Shown here: piece after piece, positions 1 to 8,765 of the stretch | Numbering within the stretch: the first letter of the stretch is position 1 | How the letters are laid out: the number at the start of each line of letters is the position of its first letter | Origin: Allomuricauda sp. | GTDB lineage: Bacteria > Bacteroidota > Bacteroidia > Flavobacteriales > Flavobacteriaceae | Reading direction: 5' to 3' | DNA length: 48,956 bases | Assembly: GCA_017795045.1 (NCBI GenBank) | Contig: CP051244.1 | Location: 1,621,724-1,670,679 of the forward strand | Made by a program: the position numbers and the translations under genes | Notes under the pieces: model-generated | Seen by the model: the letters and a program-made list of their open reading frames with translations, nothing else | Databases searched by the model: none | Told to the model about the DNA's origin: nothing

Positions 1-60
<60 letters not shown>

Positions 61-77
61 ATGCCGTTAAGCGGGTG

Positions 78-108
78 CAAATATAATTTCAAAATTAGGA
101 TATACAAA
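78..108 (-). promoter_or_regulatory. Bacteroidota-type promoter of tRNA-Phe
   Basis: On the minus strand a TTTG (-33 element, 105-108) and a perfect TAnnTTTG (TATATTTG, 78-85) are separated by exactly 19 nt. This is the canonical sigma-ABfr arrangement. Transcription would begin near 71, just upstream of the tRNA 5' end at 60. It is the best promoter match in the window. Confidence 0.65.
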
Positions 109-160
109 CAAAATCTGGAAAAAAGGCGAGGGTTTTTTTTCAATTCTCGATCTTTGCAGA

Positions 161-889
161 ATGAATTTGGTCGTGGATGTAGGCAATACCTTGGTGAAAT
201 ATGCTGTTTTTGAAAACGGTAGGATGCTGTATGACCAAAGTTCAGGGTCTGGCCTGTTCCTTTCCCAGATCAAGGAGCTTTTTGAACAATACCCCAGAAT
301 TGGGCACGCATTGATCAGTTCGGTAGGGAAAATGGACAAAAAGGAGCATGATGTGCTGTCCCTTTTTTGCAAGGTGCATGTGCTTTCCAAGAGTTCAAAG
401 GTGCCTTTTAAAAACAGCTACGCCACGCCCCAGACCCTTGGGGTGGACAGGTTGGCCTTGGCCACCGCGGCTTTTTATCGCAACCCCCGGGGCAACACGC
501 TGGTGATCGATGCCGGTACCTGCATTACCTATGATATGGTGAACAATGCGGGAGAGTATGTGGGAGGCGCCATTTCGCCTGGCGTACGGATGCGCTACCG
601 TGCCATGCACGAGCAAACCGCGGGATTGCCCTTGCTGGAACCGGAAGAGGTTTTGGACTTTATTGGCAATTCTACCCATACTTCCATGCACAGTGGCGTG
701 ATCAACGGGGTGTCCCGTGAGGTAGATGGTATAATAGACCAGTATGGTGCCCGCTTTGAACATTTAACAGTTATTTTAACAGGCGGTGACTCCCATTTTT
801 TTGCCAAAAGGCTAAAAAACACCATATTTGCGAACCCTAAATTTCTCTTGGAGGGACTAAATTACTTGCTGGAATACAACAAAAGCTAG
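161..889 (+). CDS. coaX: Type III pantothenate kinase
   Basis: This enzyme catalyses the first step of coenzyme A synthesis, ATP-dependent phosphorylation of pantothenate, in the cytosol. The 242-aa length is usual for CoaX. The N-terminus carries the ASKHA phosphate-1 motif DVGNTLVKYAVF. The middle has GVDRLALATAAF, then the DAGTCITYD motif and GGAISPGVRMR, all type III hallmarks. A GGDSHFF motif lies near the C-terminus. The ATG at 161 is the first in frame and begins directly with the conserved MNLVVDVGNT. A weak -7-like GATCTTTG sits at 149-156, so the transcript leader may be very short. The next gene starts on the base after the stop codon, so the two are co-transcribed. Confidence 0.96.
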   Translation: MNLVVDVGNTLVKYAVFENGRMLYDQSSGSGLFLSQIKELFEQYPRIGHALISSVGKMDKKEHDVLSLFCKVHVLSKSSKVPFKNSYATPQTLGVDRLALATAAFYRNPRGNTLVIDAGTCITYDMVNNAGEYVGGAISPGVRMRYRAMHEQTAGLPLLEPEEVLDFIGNSTHTSMHSGVINGVSREVDGIIDQYGARFEHLTVILTGGDSHFFAKRLKNTIFANPKFLLEGLNYLLEYNKS

Positions 890-2155
890 ATGGTTAGGAA
901 ATTTTTGATCGCTTTTTTTTGCGTGGTTGCCCATGGCATTTTTGCGCAAAACGGTACAATATCACCGTACTCATACTTTGGAATAGGAGACCTAAGGAAC
1001 AATGGGACGGTAGATAACCAAATGATGGGAGGAGTTAGCATGTATGCGGACAGCATCCACATAAACCTAACCAATCCGGCAGCATATTCAAAGCTGAAAC
1101 TTACTGCGTATACCGCGGGGATTTCCCATACCGAGTTCAGGCTCAAGGACTGGTCCGAACAACAAAATACTTCCGTTACCAACTTGGATTATTTGGCAAT
1201 TGGTTTTCCACTGGCCAAAAATATGGGGATGGGCTTTGGGTTGATGCCACTTTCTTCCGTGGGATATAGCCTCAGGGATGAAAGAACAACCACAGGGGGA
1301 GCTTCCGTTACCAATGTTTTTACCGGAGAAGGGGGGCTTAACCGAATATATGCCTCGGTGGGGTTTGAGCCTATAAAAAACTTGAGTCTTGGGGTCACGG
1401 CGAGCTACAATTTTGGCACACTGGAATACAGAAGGATCCAAAGCGTGGAAGATGTCCAGTTTGGAACCTTGGACGACCGTGAGTCCCGCATCAACGGGTA
1501 CGATTTTAAGTATGCCCTGAACTATACCCCCACCATAAAAGATAAATATACCTTATATGCTTCGGTCTTGGTGAACACCCAAGGTAACCTCGTTTCCAAG
1601 AACTCGGCCAAGCTGGGTTCGTTCTCGTTGGTCACAGGGGAAGAGATAGAAGTGTTGGATGTTAATTTGGATGCGGACAACCTTAGGAACACAGAATTGA
1701 AAATACCGACCCGTACCACGGTAGGTCTGGGTTTTGGAGAAAATAAAAAATGGTTTTTGGGAGGAGAGTACAGTTTTCAGCAGTTCGGGGATTTTGAAAA
1801 TACGTTCCTAGGCTTGGAAAATGTAACCTATAATGATGCGGCCACCTATTCTTTTGGAGGGTATTATGTTCCTGACTACCGTTCCATCACCAGCTATTTT
1901 AAAAGAATTACCTATAGGGCAGGTTTGCGATACGATGTAAGCGGCTTGGTAGTGAACAATAAAGAGATAAATAACTTTGGCATAACTTTTGGACTTGGAT
2001 TACCGTTGGGCAACTCCTTCTCCAATCTTAACCTTGGTTTTGAGCTGGGAAGAAGAGGAACCACGGACGCGAACCTTATCGAGGAAAGCTATTTTAAGGT
2101 CAATGTTGGGTTATCCTTAAATGACCGATGGTTTGTTAAGAGAAAAATAAATTGA
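890..2155 (+). CDS. Putative outer-membrane beta-barrel protein (porin-like)
   Basis: The 421-aa protein has a short cleavable signal peptide (FLIAFFCVVAHGIFAQ) followed by NGTISPYSYFGIGDL. The body alternates short amphipathic strands with glycine-rich turns, as in FadL/PorV-like barrels of Bacteroidota. Examples are the stretches around NPAAYSKLKLTAYTAG, MGMGFGLMPLSSVGY and YRAGLRYDVSG. The C-terminus is strand-like. The start codon follows the coaX stop with no gap. The substrate is not known. Its place between coaX and envelope-assembly genes suggests a conserved housekeeping membrane protein. I recognise the type but not a named family with certainty. Confidence 0.7.
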   Translation: MVRKFLIAFFCVVAHGIFAQNGTISPYSYFGIGDLRNNGTVDNQMMGGVSMYADSIHINLTNPAAYSKLKLTAYTAGISHTEFRLKDWSEQQNTSVTNLDYLAIGFPLAKNMGMGFGLMPLSSVGYSLRDERTTTGGASVTNVFTGEGGLNRIYASVGFEPIKNLSLGVTASYNFGTLEYRRIQSVEDVQFGTLDDRESRINGYDFKYALNYTPTIKDKYTLYASVLVNTQGNLVSKNSAKLGSFSLVTGEEIEVLDVNLDADNLRNTELKIPTRTTVGLGFGENKKWFLGGEYSFQQFGDFENTFLGLENVTYNDAATYSFGGYYVPDYRSITSYFKRITYRAGLRYDVSGLVVNNKEINNFGITFGLGLPLGNSFSNLNLGFELGRRGTTDANLIEESYFKVNVGLSLNDRWFVKRKIN

Positions 2156-2256
2156 TACCTTTTTTTTAGAGAATTCATAAATAACCACCCATATAAGTCC
2201 CTTTAACAGGATTTTTTAATGAAAATTTGTACTTTAACCACTTTAAAATTAGTAAG

Positions 2257-3627
2257 ATGAAGAAGAAACACTACTTAACGATGATAGCGGCCATTATGTC
2301 GACGGGATTAAGTATGGCTCAAGCACAAAACCCAGAGTGCATGACCAATCTTTCCATTTACGCAGAACACGCTAAAGTAAAAAACTATGATGCCGCTTAC
2401 GAACCATGGAAAATGGTTTACGAAAGCTGCCCAGACATCAACAAGGCCAATTTCTCCTATGGTGAGAAAATCTTGGCACACAAAATTGATAACTCTTCCG
2501 GTGCCGACAAAGACGGGTATATCCAGGAATTGTTGTCCCTATATGATAACAGTGGGAAATACTTTCCAAAAAATTATCCTACAGCCGTAACTGAAATTGA
2601 TAAGGCCCTTTTGCTATACGATAACAAAATGGCATCCGATGATGAATTGTTCGAAATGTTGGACAAGGCTTTTAAGGAAGATCGTTCCAATTTCAAGAAC
2701 CCCAAGGCCCTTTACCTATATTTTTCAGCTTTGGTGAACTTGCATGATTCTGGTAAAAAAGACCTTCAAGATGTTTTTGATACCTATGATGACGTAACGG
2801 AAAAGGTGGAAGAGGAAAACAAGAAGTTGACCGATGTTGTTACCAAATTGCTTCCCAAGGATTCTGCGAACACCATTACTTCCAAAGAGAAGAGAATGCT
2901 AAGGGTGGCCAGTACAAACTCAGAGTCTTATGGAAAGGTGGGAGCCAGTATCGATTCCAAGTTGGGAGCCTTGGCTGATTGTGACAACCTTATCCCTCTC
3001 TACGAAAAGAGTTATGAGGAAAAGAAGGGAGACGTAACATGGGTAAAACGTGCCGTAGGAAGAATGTTCTCCAAAGAGTGTACGGACGACCCCATGTTCC
3101 GAAAGTTGTTCGAGGCCCAGTTGGCGCTTGACCCTTCCGCAGACGCCTATATGTATGGGGGTGTGTTGAAGCAAAAGTCGGGAGACAACAAAGGAGCCAT
3201 CGCAGACTTTAACAAGGCTGTGGAATTGGAAACGGATTCGTATAAAAAATCCAATATCCTATACAAGATTGCCACTATTGTTCGCAGAAGCAGTAAGTCG
3301 CAAGCTAGAAGCTATGCTTTAAAAGCGGTTGATGCCAACCCTGCCAATGGAAAAGCCTATTTGTTGATCGCCAACCTATATGCCGGTAGTGCCAACGATT
3401 GTGGAACCACTGCATTTGAAAAAAGAGCCATCTACTGGAAGGCCGCTGATATGGCAAGAAAGGCCGGAAGAGTAGATCCCTCTTTGAGTGGTAGGGCCAA
3501 CCAGACTGCAGCAAGTTACAATGCCAAAGCCCCAACCAAAGAGATGATCTTTAGTTCTGGAATGGCAGGAAAGACCATTACGTTCAGCTGCTGGGTTGGA
3601 GGTAGTATTGCGGTTCCCAATCTGTAA
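2257..3627 (+). CDS. Secreted tetratricopeptide-like repeat protein
   Basis: I take the ATG at 2257 (456 aa), not the upstream TTG, because it begins a normal signal peptide (MKKKHYLTM...STGLSMAQAQ). The mature protein is helical and lysine/aspartate-rich. The region around residues 299-375 (YGGVLKQKSGDNKGAIADFNKAVELE and the helix pairs after it) has the helix-turn-helix spacing of TPRs. Earlier helices are degenerate. The C-terminus ends in a small hydrophobic segment (ITFSCWVGGSIAVPNL). It is probably periplasmic or membrane-associated, and TPRs usually bind protein partners. The stop codon overlaps the region of the lptC start, so the genes are probably translationally linked. No specific function can be read from the sequence. 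Confidence 0.75.
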   Translation: MKKKHYLTMIAAIMSTGLSMAQAQNPECMTNLSIYAEHAKVKNYDAAYEPWKMVYESCPDINKANFSYGEKILAHKIDNSSGADKDGYIQELLSLYDNSGKYFPKNYPTAVTEIDKALLLYDNKMASDDELFEMLDKAFKEDRSNFKNPKALYLYFSALVNLHDSGKKDLQDVFDTYDDVTEKVEEENKKLTDVVTKLLPKDSANTITSKEKRMLRVASTNSESYGKVGASIDSKLGALADCDNLIPLYEKSYEEKKGDVTWVKRAVGRMFSKECTDDPMFRKLFEAQLALDPSADAYMYGGVLKQKSGDNKGAIADFNKAVELETDSYKKSNILYKIATIVRRSSKSQARSYALKAVDANPANGKAYLLIANLYAGSANDCGTTAFEKRAIYWKAADMARKAGRVDPSLSGRANQTAASYNAKAPTKEMIFSSGMAGKTITFSCWVGGSIAVPNL

Positions 3628-3628
3628 T

Positions 3629-4240
3629 GTGAAACAGACATCCAAAAATATTTTAAAGTGTTTTGCCACGGTTTTTACCGTGGCAATCCTTTTTATGTCC
3701 TGTAAGGACGACTATGAGCGCGTGGGCGAAGAGGCCATTAAACCGGTCTTCCCACAAAGGGTGGCACAAAACTTTACCTTTACCTATACTGAGACCGTGG
3801 AAGCCATGAGCTCACAGGATTCGGCCAAATCCAAGGTGGTCGCGGTCCTGACCAGCCCATTGTCTGAGGATTTTGACAATCAAAACTTTAAGTTCCAGAC
3901 CTTTCCAGAGGGACTTCAGGTGGAGTTTTTTGACGATAAAAACCAGAAAAGTGTGGTCACAGCAGATTACGGGATTGTGTATTTGCAGACCAATTTGTAC
4001 GATTTACAGGGCAATGTGGTCATTGAAACCCATGATGGGAAGAAGCTGGAAACCCCACAATTGTTTTTTGATAGAAAAAATAATTGGATCTTTACCGAGG
4101 AAGCCTTTACCTATACCAACCCTGAGGATGGTACCGTAATGGATGGCGAAGGGATGGATTTCAATCGGGATTTTAGTTTCTTCAAGGCGCACAAAACATA
4201 TGGTCTCATGACCATCAAGGAAAAAGAAATAGAAGAGTAG
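3629..4240 (+). CDS. lptC: LPS export periplasmic protein LptC (lipoprotein form)
   Basis: LptC sits in the inner membrane and hands lipopolysaccharide from the LptBFG transporter to LptA. The best start is GTG at 3629, one base after the upstream stop. It gives 203 aa with a lipoprotein signal ending in the lipobox FMSC (Cys25). The TTG at 3596 would add an unlikely leader lying inside the upstream gene. The body is a run of beta strands of the LptC/OstA jellyroll type, with the elements GLQVEFFDDKN, YGIVYLQTNLYDLQGNV and ETPQLFFDRKNNWIFTEEAFTYTNPEDGTVMDGEGMDF split over the second half. This order is typical of Bacteroidota LptC. It overlaps or abuts its neighbours in a tight envelope operon. 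Confidence 0.85.
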   Translation: MKQTSKNILKCFATVFTVAILFMSCKDDYERVGEEAIKPVFPQRVAQNFTFTYTETVEAMSSQDSAKSKVVAVLTSPLSEDFDNQNFKFQTFPEGLQVEFFDDKNQKSVVTADYGIVYLQTNLYDLQGNVVIETHDGKKLETPQLFFDRKNNWIFTEEAFTYTNPEDGTVMDGEGMDFNRDFSFFKAHKTYGLMTIKEKEIEE

Positions 4241-4242
4241 AC

Positions 4243-4446
4243 ATGATAAGAATTTTACGTTATACCGAATACCTCTACTTGGCCGTAGCCGTAGTATCCA
4301 TCTATAAGATCATTACCCTTTGGAGCGTAGCCCAACAGGAAACCTATATCTTTATCTTCTTTGCGGTGGTCTCCATTGCCATGTTTTGGTTCAGGAGGAG
4401 ATATCGCAAACGGTTTGAACAACGACAAAAGGACAATCAGCAATAG
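4243..4446 (+). CDS. Small two-helix membrane protein, function unknown
   Basis: This 67-aa protein has two predicted transmembrane helices (about residues 8-28 and 34-50). They are followed by a strongly basic tail (RRRYRKRFEQRQK) that should remain in the cytosol. It starts 2 nt after the lptC stop and runs into the region of the next gene's start. Its size and place, between lptC and a CNNM/CorC protein, look like a conserved small component of the operon. No catalytic motif is visible. Confidence 0.7.
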   Translation: MIRILRYTEYLYLAVAVVSIYKIITLWSVAQQETYIFIFFAVVSIAMFWFRRRYRKRFEQRQKDNQQ

Positions 4447-4448
4447 CT

Positions 4449-5738
4449 TTGGACTTCTCTTTTACCATAATAGCCCTGTCGCTGTTATTTTCAGCATTCT
4501 TTTCGGGAATGGAGATTGCTTTCATTTCCGCAAACAAAATCCATATTGAAATTGAGAAAAAGCAAGAAGGCTTTTTGGCCAAAGTATTGACCTTGCTTAC
4601 CCAAAAACCTTCAAAGTTTATAGCTACCATGCTTATTGGAAACAATATTGCCTTGGTGGTGTACGGACTTTTTATGGGGGATGTGCTCATGAATTGGTTC
4701 CAAAGCCTGTTGCCCACGTCCTCTGACTTTTTAAATGCCTTGTTGACAGATTTCAGCCTACTGTCGCAGACCGTGATTTCCACCTTGATCATTTTGCTCA
4801 CAGCGGAGTTTTTGCCCAAGGTGCTCTTTCAGATTTATTCCAACACCCTATTGAAGTTCTTTGCGGTACCGGCATATGTCTTTTATGTACTGTTCTCGTT
4901 TATTTCGAGCTTTGTGATCAAGATTTCGGACATTATCCTCAAGGTGTTTTTTAAGACCGATGGGGATGAGGTGCAACTGTCCTTCACCAAGTTGGAATTA
5001 GGGGACTACATTACCGAGCAAATGGAGACCGTGGAGGAAGAGGACGAAGTGGATTCGGAGATCCAAATATTTCAGAATGCATTGGAATTTTCTACCGTAA
5101 AGGCTAGGGAGGTCATGGTGCCAAGAACGGAAATCACGGCCGTTGAGCTTGGGGAAACCCCAAAGAACCTTGCAAAACTGTTCTCGGAAACGGGCTATTC
5201 CAAGATATTGGTCTACAAGGAAAATATAGATGAGATCATAGGGTATGTGCACTCGTACGAGCTCTTTAAAAAGCCCAAGACCATTAAGAGCATTCTGTTG
5301 CCCGTGGAGTTTGTCCCTGAGACCATGCTCATTCAGGACATCCTGAATGTGCTCATCAAAAAAAGAAAGAGTATGGCTGTGGTATTGGATGAATATGGCG
5401 GTACGGCCGGAATCCTTACCGTTGAGGATATTATTGAGGAATTGTTCGGTGAGATTGAGGATGAACATGATAGTACGGACCTTCACGAAGAACAGCTCAG
5501 TGAGAATGTCTATAAGTTTTCAGCGCGATTGGAGGTGGACTACATCAACGAGAACTATAAGTTGGAACTTCCCGAAGGAGAAGAGTATGAAACCCTTGGC
5601 GGATTGATCATGAACGAGACCGGTGAGATTCCCGAACAGGACTCCGAGGTGAAAATAGAAAATTTCACTTTTCACATTTTAGAGGTGTCCAACACCAAAA
5701 TTGATTTGGTCATGGTGCGCGTTCATACTGAGGATTAA
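4449..5738 (+). CDS. CNNM/CBS/CorC-HlyC domain membrane protein (hemolysin C family)
   Basis: The 429-aa protein has an N-terminal CNNM (DUF21) domain with about four membrane segments and the SGMEIAF motif. A CBS pair follows at roughly residues 215-330 (EVMVPRTEITAVE, then MAVVLDEYGGTAGILTVEDIIEELFGEIEDE). A C-terminal CorC_HlyC domain follows from about residue 345 (LEVDYINENYKLELPEGEEYETLGGLI). Relatives handle divalent cations, often Mg2+ or Co2+ export. GldE is a flavobacterial paralogue, but its usual gldD neighbour is absent here. TTG at 4449 is the only plausible start, because an in-frame stop lies at 4416 and there is no ATG before residue 21. Confidence 0.85.
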   Translation: MDFSFTIIALSLLFSAFFSGMEIAFISANKIHIEIEKKQEGFLAKVLTLLTQKPSKFIATMLIGNNIALVVYGLFMGDVLMNWFQSLLPTSSDFLNALLTDFSLLSQTVISTLIILLTAEFLPKVLFQIYSNTLLKFFAVPAYVFYVLFSFISSFVIKISDIILKVFFKTDGDEVQLSFTKLELGDYITEQMETVEEEDEVDSEIQIFQNALEFSTVKAREVMVPRTEITAVELGETPKNLAKLFSETGYSKILVYKENIDEIIGYVHSYELFKKPKTIKSILLPVEFVPETMLIQDILNVLIKKRKSMAVVLDEYGGTAGILTVEDIIEELFGEIEDEHDSTDLHEEQLSENVYKFSARLEVDYINENYKLELPEGEEYETLGGLIMNETGEIPEQDSEVKIENFTFHILEVSNTKIDLVMVRVHTED

Positions 5739-5760
5739 TAAATTCCACGCTTTTTTAAGC

Positions 5761-5791
5761 TTTCCTATTTGAAAAGAAAGTGGTATTTTCG
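5761..5791 (+). promoter_or_regulatory. Possible promoter of ppiD
   Basis: TTTC at 5761-5764, a 19-nt spacer and TATTTTCG at 5784-5791 match the Bacteroidota promoter layout with one mismatch in each box. The start codon is 32 nt further on. Confidence 0.35.
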
Positions 5792-5822
5792 CCCACCGTA
5801 AATAAAGAAAACAAGCAGTAAA

Positions 5823-7946
5823 ATGGCAATATTAGAGAATATTAGAAAACGGACGACCGTACTGATCTTGATCATTGGTTTGGCGTTGTTCGCCTTTGTA
5901 ATATCTGGGGTCTTTTCCAGCAACAATTTTGCAGGAGGAGGCAAAGTAGGTTCCGCAGTGGCTGAGGTAAATGGAGAAAGTATTTCCATTGATGATTTTA
6001 GAAGACAGGTGGAAACTGCCTCTAGACAGTTTGGACCCAATTTCTCCTCCACCCAGTTGGTAAACACGGTATACGACCGGGAAGTGAGAAAAACCATCTT
6101 GAACCAACAATTCGAGGATTTGGGGATTGATGTGGAAAGTGACCAGATCATTGAGTTTGTAAAAACTTCGGGCTATGCCCAGATTCCCGATTTCTTGGAT
6201 GAGAACGGAATCTTCAACGAAGAGGTCTTTAAAAGTGCCATTGCCGATTGGAAAGTGAACGATCCCCTACGCTACGAAGCCTGGTTGCAAGATGAGCAGG
6301 CCATCATCGAAGCTGCCAAGGAGCGTTTGTACTTTAACCTGATCAAAGGAGGCGTTGGCGCCACCCTTGCCGAAGGGGAATTCGATTACAAATTGGCCAA
6401 CGAGAAGGTGGATATCCAGTATGTTCGAGTACCTTATACCTCCATTGCCGACAGCACCATCGAAGTTTCCAAAAGTGAGATTCAGGCCTACATCAGCAAT
6501 CATAAAAAAGAGTTCGAACAAGAAAGGGCTCGGGATGTCCGCTTTATCTATTTTGAGGAAAAGCCATCTGCCGAGGATGAAAATGCCGTAAAGGAAGCCA
6601 TTACTTCACTACTTGGCGATACGGTTGAATACAACGAAGATAACGACACAACGGATACCATTCCCGGGTTTAGGAGCACCACGGATATGGCTGCTTTCTT
6701 GGACAGGAATTCCGATACCAAATACGATACGATTTATAAAAGGAAGAACGAACTGCCAGCTATTGCCGCAGATACCCTAATGGCCATGAGTATTGGTGAG
6801 GTCTATGGCCCTTACAAGGATGGGGACTTCTTTAAGGTTTCCAAGGTTATGGACAGAAAAACCAATGGAACCGTAAAAGCAAGCCATATTCTCTTTACTT
6901 GGGAAGGTGCCGAGCGTGCCAATCCAAGCATCACGAGGACCAAGGAAGAAGCGGAGGCCAAGGCCAAGGAAATTTTGGCAGAGGCCAAAAAAGAGGGAGC
7001 TATCTTCACTTCTTTGGCAAGGGAACATTCAGATGGACCTTCTGCACCCCGTGGTGGAGACCTAGGGTATTTTGAGGAAGGTGTAATGGCCGATGGGTTC
7101 AACGATTTTTGTTTTGGCAATCCTGTTGGGACCATTGGTTTGGTGGAGACGCAGTTTGGATTCCATGTCATTAAGGTCGATGATAAGCAAGATGTGCTTC
7201 GAGTGGCCACCCTTTCTAGGGAAATAGAGCCTTCCGAAGAGACCATCAATACGCTATTTACCAATGCCACCAAGTTTGAAATGTCGGCTTTGGATGCCGA
7301 ACCAGAGAATTTTGGGGACATTGCCAGGGAAAGCAGCTATACGGTACGACCTGTAAACAAGATCAAGGAGATGGATGAAAACCTACCCGGTTTGGGCTCA
7401 CAACGTAGCATTGTACAATGGGCCTTCAATGAAGAGACCAGTGTGGGCGATATCAGACGTTTTAATGTCAACAACGGCTATGCCGTGGTACAGTTGACCA
7501 AGAAGTACAAAAAAGGCCTTATGACCCCTGAGGATGCTTCGGCAACGGCTTTACCTGAAATCAGGAAGGAACTAAAGGCAGAGCAGATCATTGCGGCCAA
7601 CCAAGGAAAGGCCATGGATGCGATAGCCTCCGATAACAACGTGAGCTTGAGCAGTGCTACTTCGGTGACTCTTAAAGCACCTACTTTGGCAGGAGCGGGA
7701 AGAGAGCCTTTGGTAGTGGGGACCGCTTTTGCCCTCAACCAAGACCAGACCTCTGGATTGATCAAGGGAGAATCTGGGGTTTATATGGTAAAGGTGACCA
7801 AAAAAGAGGATGCCCCCGCCATGGAAAACTTTAGCACTTATGCGAACAGTTTGCGCACCAGTGCCGCCAACCGTGTCAATAGTGGGGTGTACAATGCCCT
7901 TAAAGACAAGGCGGAAATTGAAGATAACAGGGCTGTGTTCTACTAG
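5823..7946 (+). CDS. ppiD: Peptidylprolyl isomerase / periplasmic foldase of the PpiD-SurA type
   Basis: The 707-aa protein is anchored by one N-terminal membrane helix (about residues 11-31, TTVLILIIGLALFAFVISG). A SurA_N-like chaperone region (EVNGESISIDDFRRQVETASRQ) follows. A parvulin PPIase domain lies at about residues 350-460 (KASHILFTWEG, SDGPSAPRGGDLGYFEEG, TQFGFHVIKV). A long helical C-terminal part follows. PpiD-type proteins assist folding of newly secreted proteins at the periplasmic face of the inner membrane. It has its own likely promoter, and a strong terminator lies 20 nt after the stop, so it closes this cluster. The match to the family is clear, although the sequence is diverged from enterobacterial PpiD. 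Confidence 0.9.
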   Translation: MAILENIRKRTTVLILIIGLALFAFVISGVFSSNNFAGGGKVGSAVAEVNGESISIDDFRRQVETASRQFGPNFSSTQLVNTVYDREVRKTILNQQFEDLGIDVESDQIIEFVKTSGYAQIPDFLDENGIFNEEVFKSAIADWKVNDPLRYEAWLQDEQAIIEAAKERLYFNLIKGGVGATLAEGEFDYKLANEKVDIQYVRVPYTSIADSTIEVSKSEIQAYISNHKKEFEQERARDVRFIYFEEKPSAEDENAVKEAITSLLGDTVEYNEDNDTTDTIPGFRSTTDMAAFLDRNSDTKYDTIYKRKNELPAIAADTLMAMSIGEVYGPYKDGDFFKVSKVMDRKTNGTVKASHILFTWEGAERANPSITRTKEEAEAKAKEILAEAKKEGAIFTSLAREHSDGPSAPRGGDLGYFEEGVMADGFNDFCFGNPVGTIGLVETQFGFHVIKVDDKQDVLRVATLSREIEPSEETINTLFTNATKFEMSALDAEPENFGDIARESSYTVRPVNKIKEMDENLPGLGSQRSIVQWAFNEETSVGDIRRFNVNNGYAVVQLTKKYKKGLMTPEDASATALPEIRKELKAEQIIAANQGKAMDAIASDNNVSLSSATSVTLKAPTLAGAGREPLVVGTAFALNQDQTSGLIKGESGVYMVKVTKKEDAPAMENFSTYANSLRTSAANRVNSGVYNALKDKAEIEDNRAVFY

Positions 7947-7966
7947 GACATGGTTTTGAAACCTAT

Positions 7967-8002
7967 AAAAAAAAGCCGCCCCGTTTAGGGGCGGCTTTTT
8001 TT
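7967..8002. terminator. Bidirectional intrinsic terminator between convergent genes
   Basis: A perfect 8-bp GC stem (GCCGCCCC at 7975-7982, GGGGCGGC at 7988-7995) encloses the loop GTTTA. It is flanked by an A run on the left and a T run on the right, so it can end transcription from both ppiD and the minus-strand gene whose stop codon begins at 8001. Confidence 0.9.
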
Positions 8003-8579
8003 ATGATCGGTCCGGGACATCCCATTTCATTTTGTAGCGCATGTCCGTGATTTTTCCTTCACGGTCTACCTGTATTTCAAAACCTTGTTTGGATCTCATA
8101 TAGGCATCACGCAGAAAATACCACTTACCATCTTTGAAGAAGAACTCCCTTTTGTCCAGTTTCCAACCCTCTACGGGATATAAAATGTCCAACAGATCTT
8201 GAAATAGGGGAGCGGTCGCAGAGGTTAGGGAAAAATCCTCATGAAGGTGATCCAGAAAGAAATCCATGGAAGTATTTTTCCTGAACTTCTGGCAACTTTG
8301 TACATCCGTTCCATCATCAATTACGATGAACTCATCCACATCTTTGCCTGAATCATCATAGATATTGGTGGTCTCCAAGGCAATACAGTATACGTTGTGC
8401 CTCAGGATGTGTTCTGTGGCATCGGAAACCAGTGGTGTAAAGGTAATATGGGAATTTTCTTTTAGGAACCGATCAAGTCTTGCGGAAGCACTTTCACTCA
8501 CTTGGGAATATCCATTGAAAATGGATATAAAAAGCCCCATTAAGAGATAAAGTACAGATAGTTTACTGAACCGTGACAT
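8001..8579 (-). CDS. Orphan secreted protein, function unknown
   Basis: The 192-aa protein has an N-terminal signal peptide (LSVLYLLMGLFISIFNGYSQ). The mature part is acidic and mixed alpha/beta. It contains two cysteines in a region around HNVYCIALETTNIYDD and VQSCQKF, and many aromatic residues near the C-terminus (FFFKDGKWYFLRDAYM). No catalytic motif is recognised. It lies downstream of susD on the same strand but is separated by a terminator-like hairpin. It has its own promoter with a perfect TAnnTTTG box, and a copy of the element that also precedes the AraC-type regulator. I infer that it belongs to that regulator's regulon, with a function linked to the SusCD substrate. Confidence 0.75.
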   Translation of the reverse strand: MSRFSKLSVLYLLMGLFISIFNGYSQVSESASARLDRFLKENSHITFTPLVSDATEHILRHNVYCIALETTNIYDDSGKDVDEFIVIDDGTDVQSCQKFRKNTSMDFFLDHLHEDFSLTSATAPLFQDLLDILYPVEGWKLDKREFFFKDGKWYFLRDAYMRSKQGFEIQVDREGKITDMRYKMKWDVPDRS

Positions 8580-8615
8580 GGCATTGGGTTTTGGTTTATT
8601 GGTTTAAACCTAGCA

Positions 8616-8642
8616 CAAACTTACATGCTACAGGTGTGCCAA
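8616..8642 (-). promoter_or_regulatory. Promoter of the orphan secreted gene
   Basis: On the minus strand a perfect TAAGTTTG -7 box lies at 8616-8623. The only TTG is at 8640-8642, 16 nt upstream, shorter than the usual 19. That TTG is inside the 32-bp shared element. A strong -7 with a poor -33 suits a promoter that needs an activator. Confidence 0.55.
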
Positions 8643-8669
8643 TTGACGAATGCCCTGTTTGGGTTTACG
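8638..8669. promoter_or_regulatory. Shared 32-bp element, copy 1 (candidate AraC-type operator)
   Basis: The element is identical at 29 of 32 positions to 14541-14572, and the three differences are all transitions. It contains direct half-sites TTGACGAA (8643-8650) and TTTACGGA (8664-8671), both fitting TTnACGRA and starting exactly 21 bp apart. Relative to the -7 box of the downstream gene it covers about -29 to -60, where AraC-family activators commonly bind. Confidence 0.6.
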
Positions 8670-8700
8670 GATGAGCACTTTGGAATACTCTTACTGTTTT

Positions 8701-8736
8701 GAAAAAGAAAAAGCCCCACCGAATATTGTAGGGCTT
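8701..8736 (-). terminator. Intrinsic terminator after susD
   Basis: On the minus strand AAGCCCTAC (8736-8728) pairs with GTGGGGCTT (8719-8711) through one G-T wobble around an 8-nt loop. A T-rich tail interrupted by C follows. It lies about 30 nt past the susD stop and separates the SusCD unit from the orphan secreted gene. Confidence 0.7.
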
Positions 8737-8765
8737 GGTATTGACAGTTATGCTTTTTAAGTAAA

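Noticed and set aside
4998..5486. 162-aa minus-strand open frame within the CNNM/CorC gene
   Set aside because: It mirrors the CBS domain region on the opposite strand. The plus-strand protein is complete and conserved.
4449..5738. Calling the CNNM/CorC protein GldE of the gliding machinery
   Set aside because: GldE is of the same family but is normally next to gldD and ssb. Here the neighbours are lptC and ppiD, so only the family name is safe.
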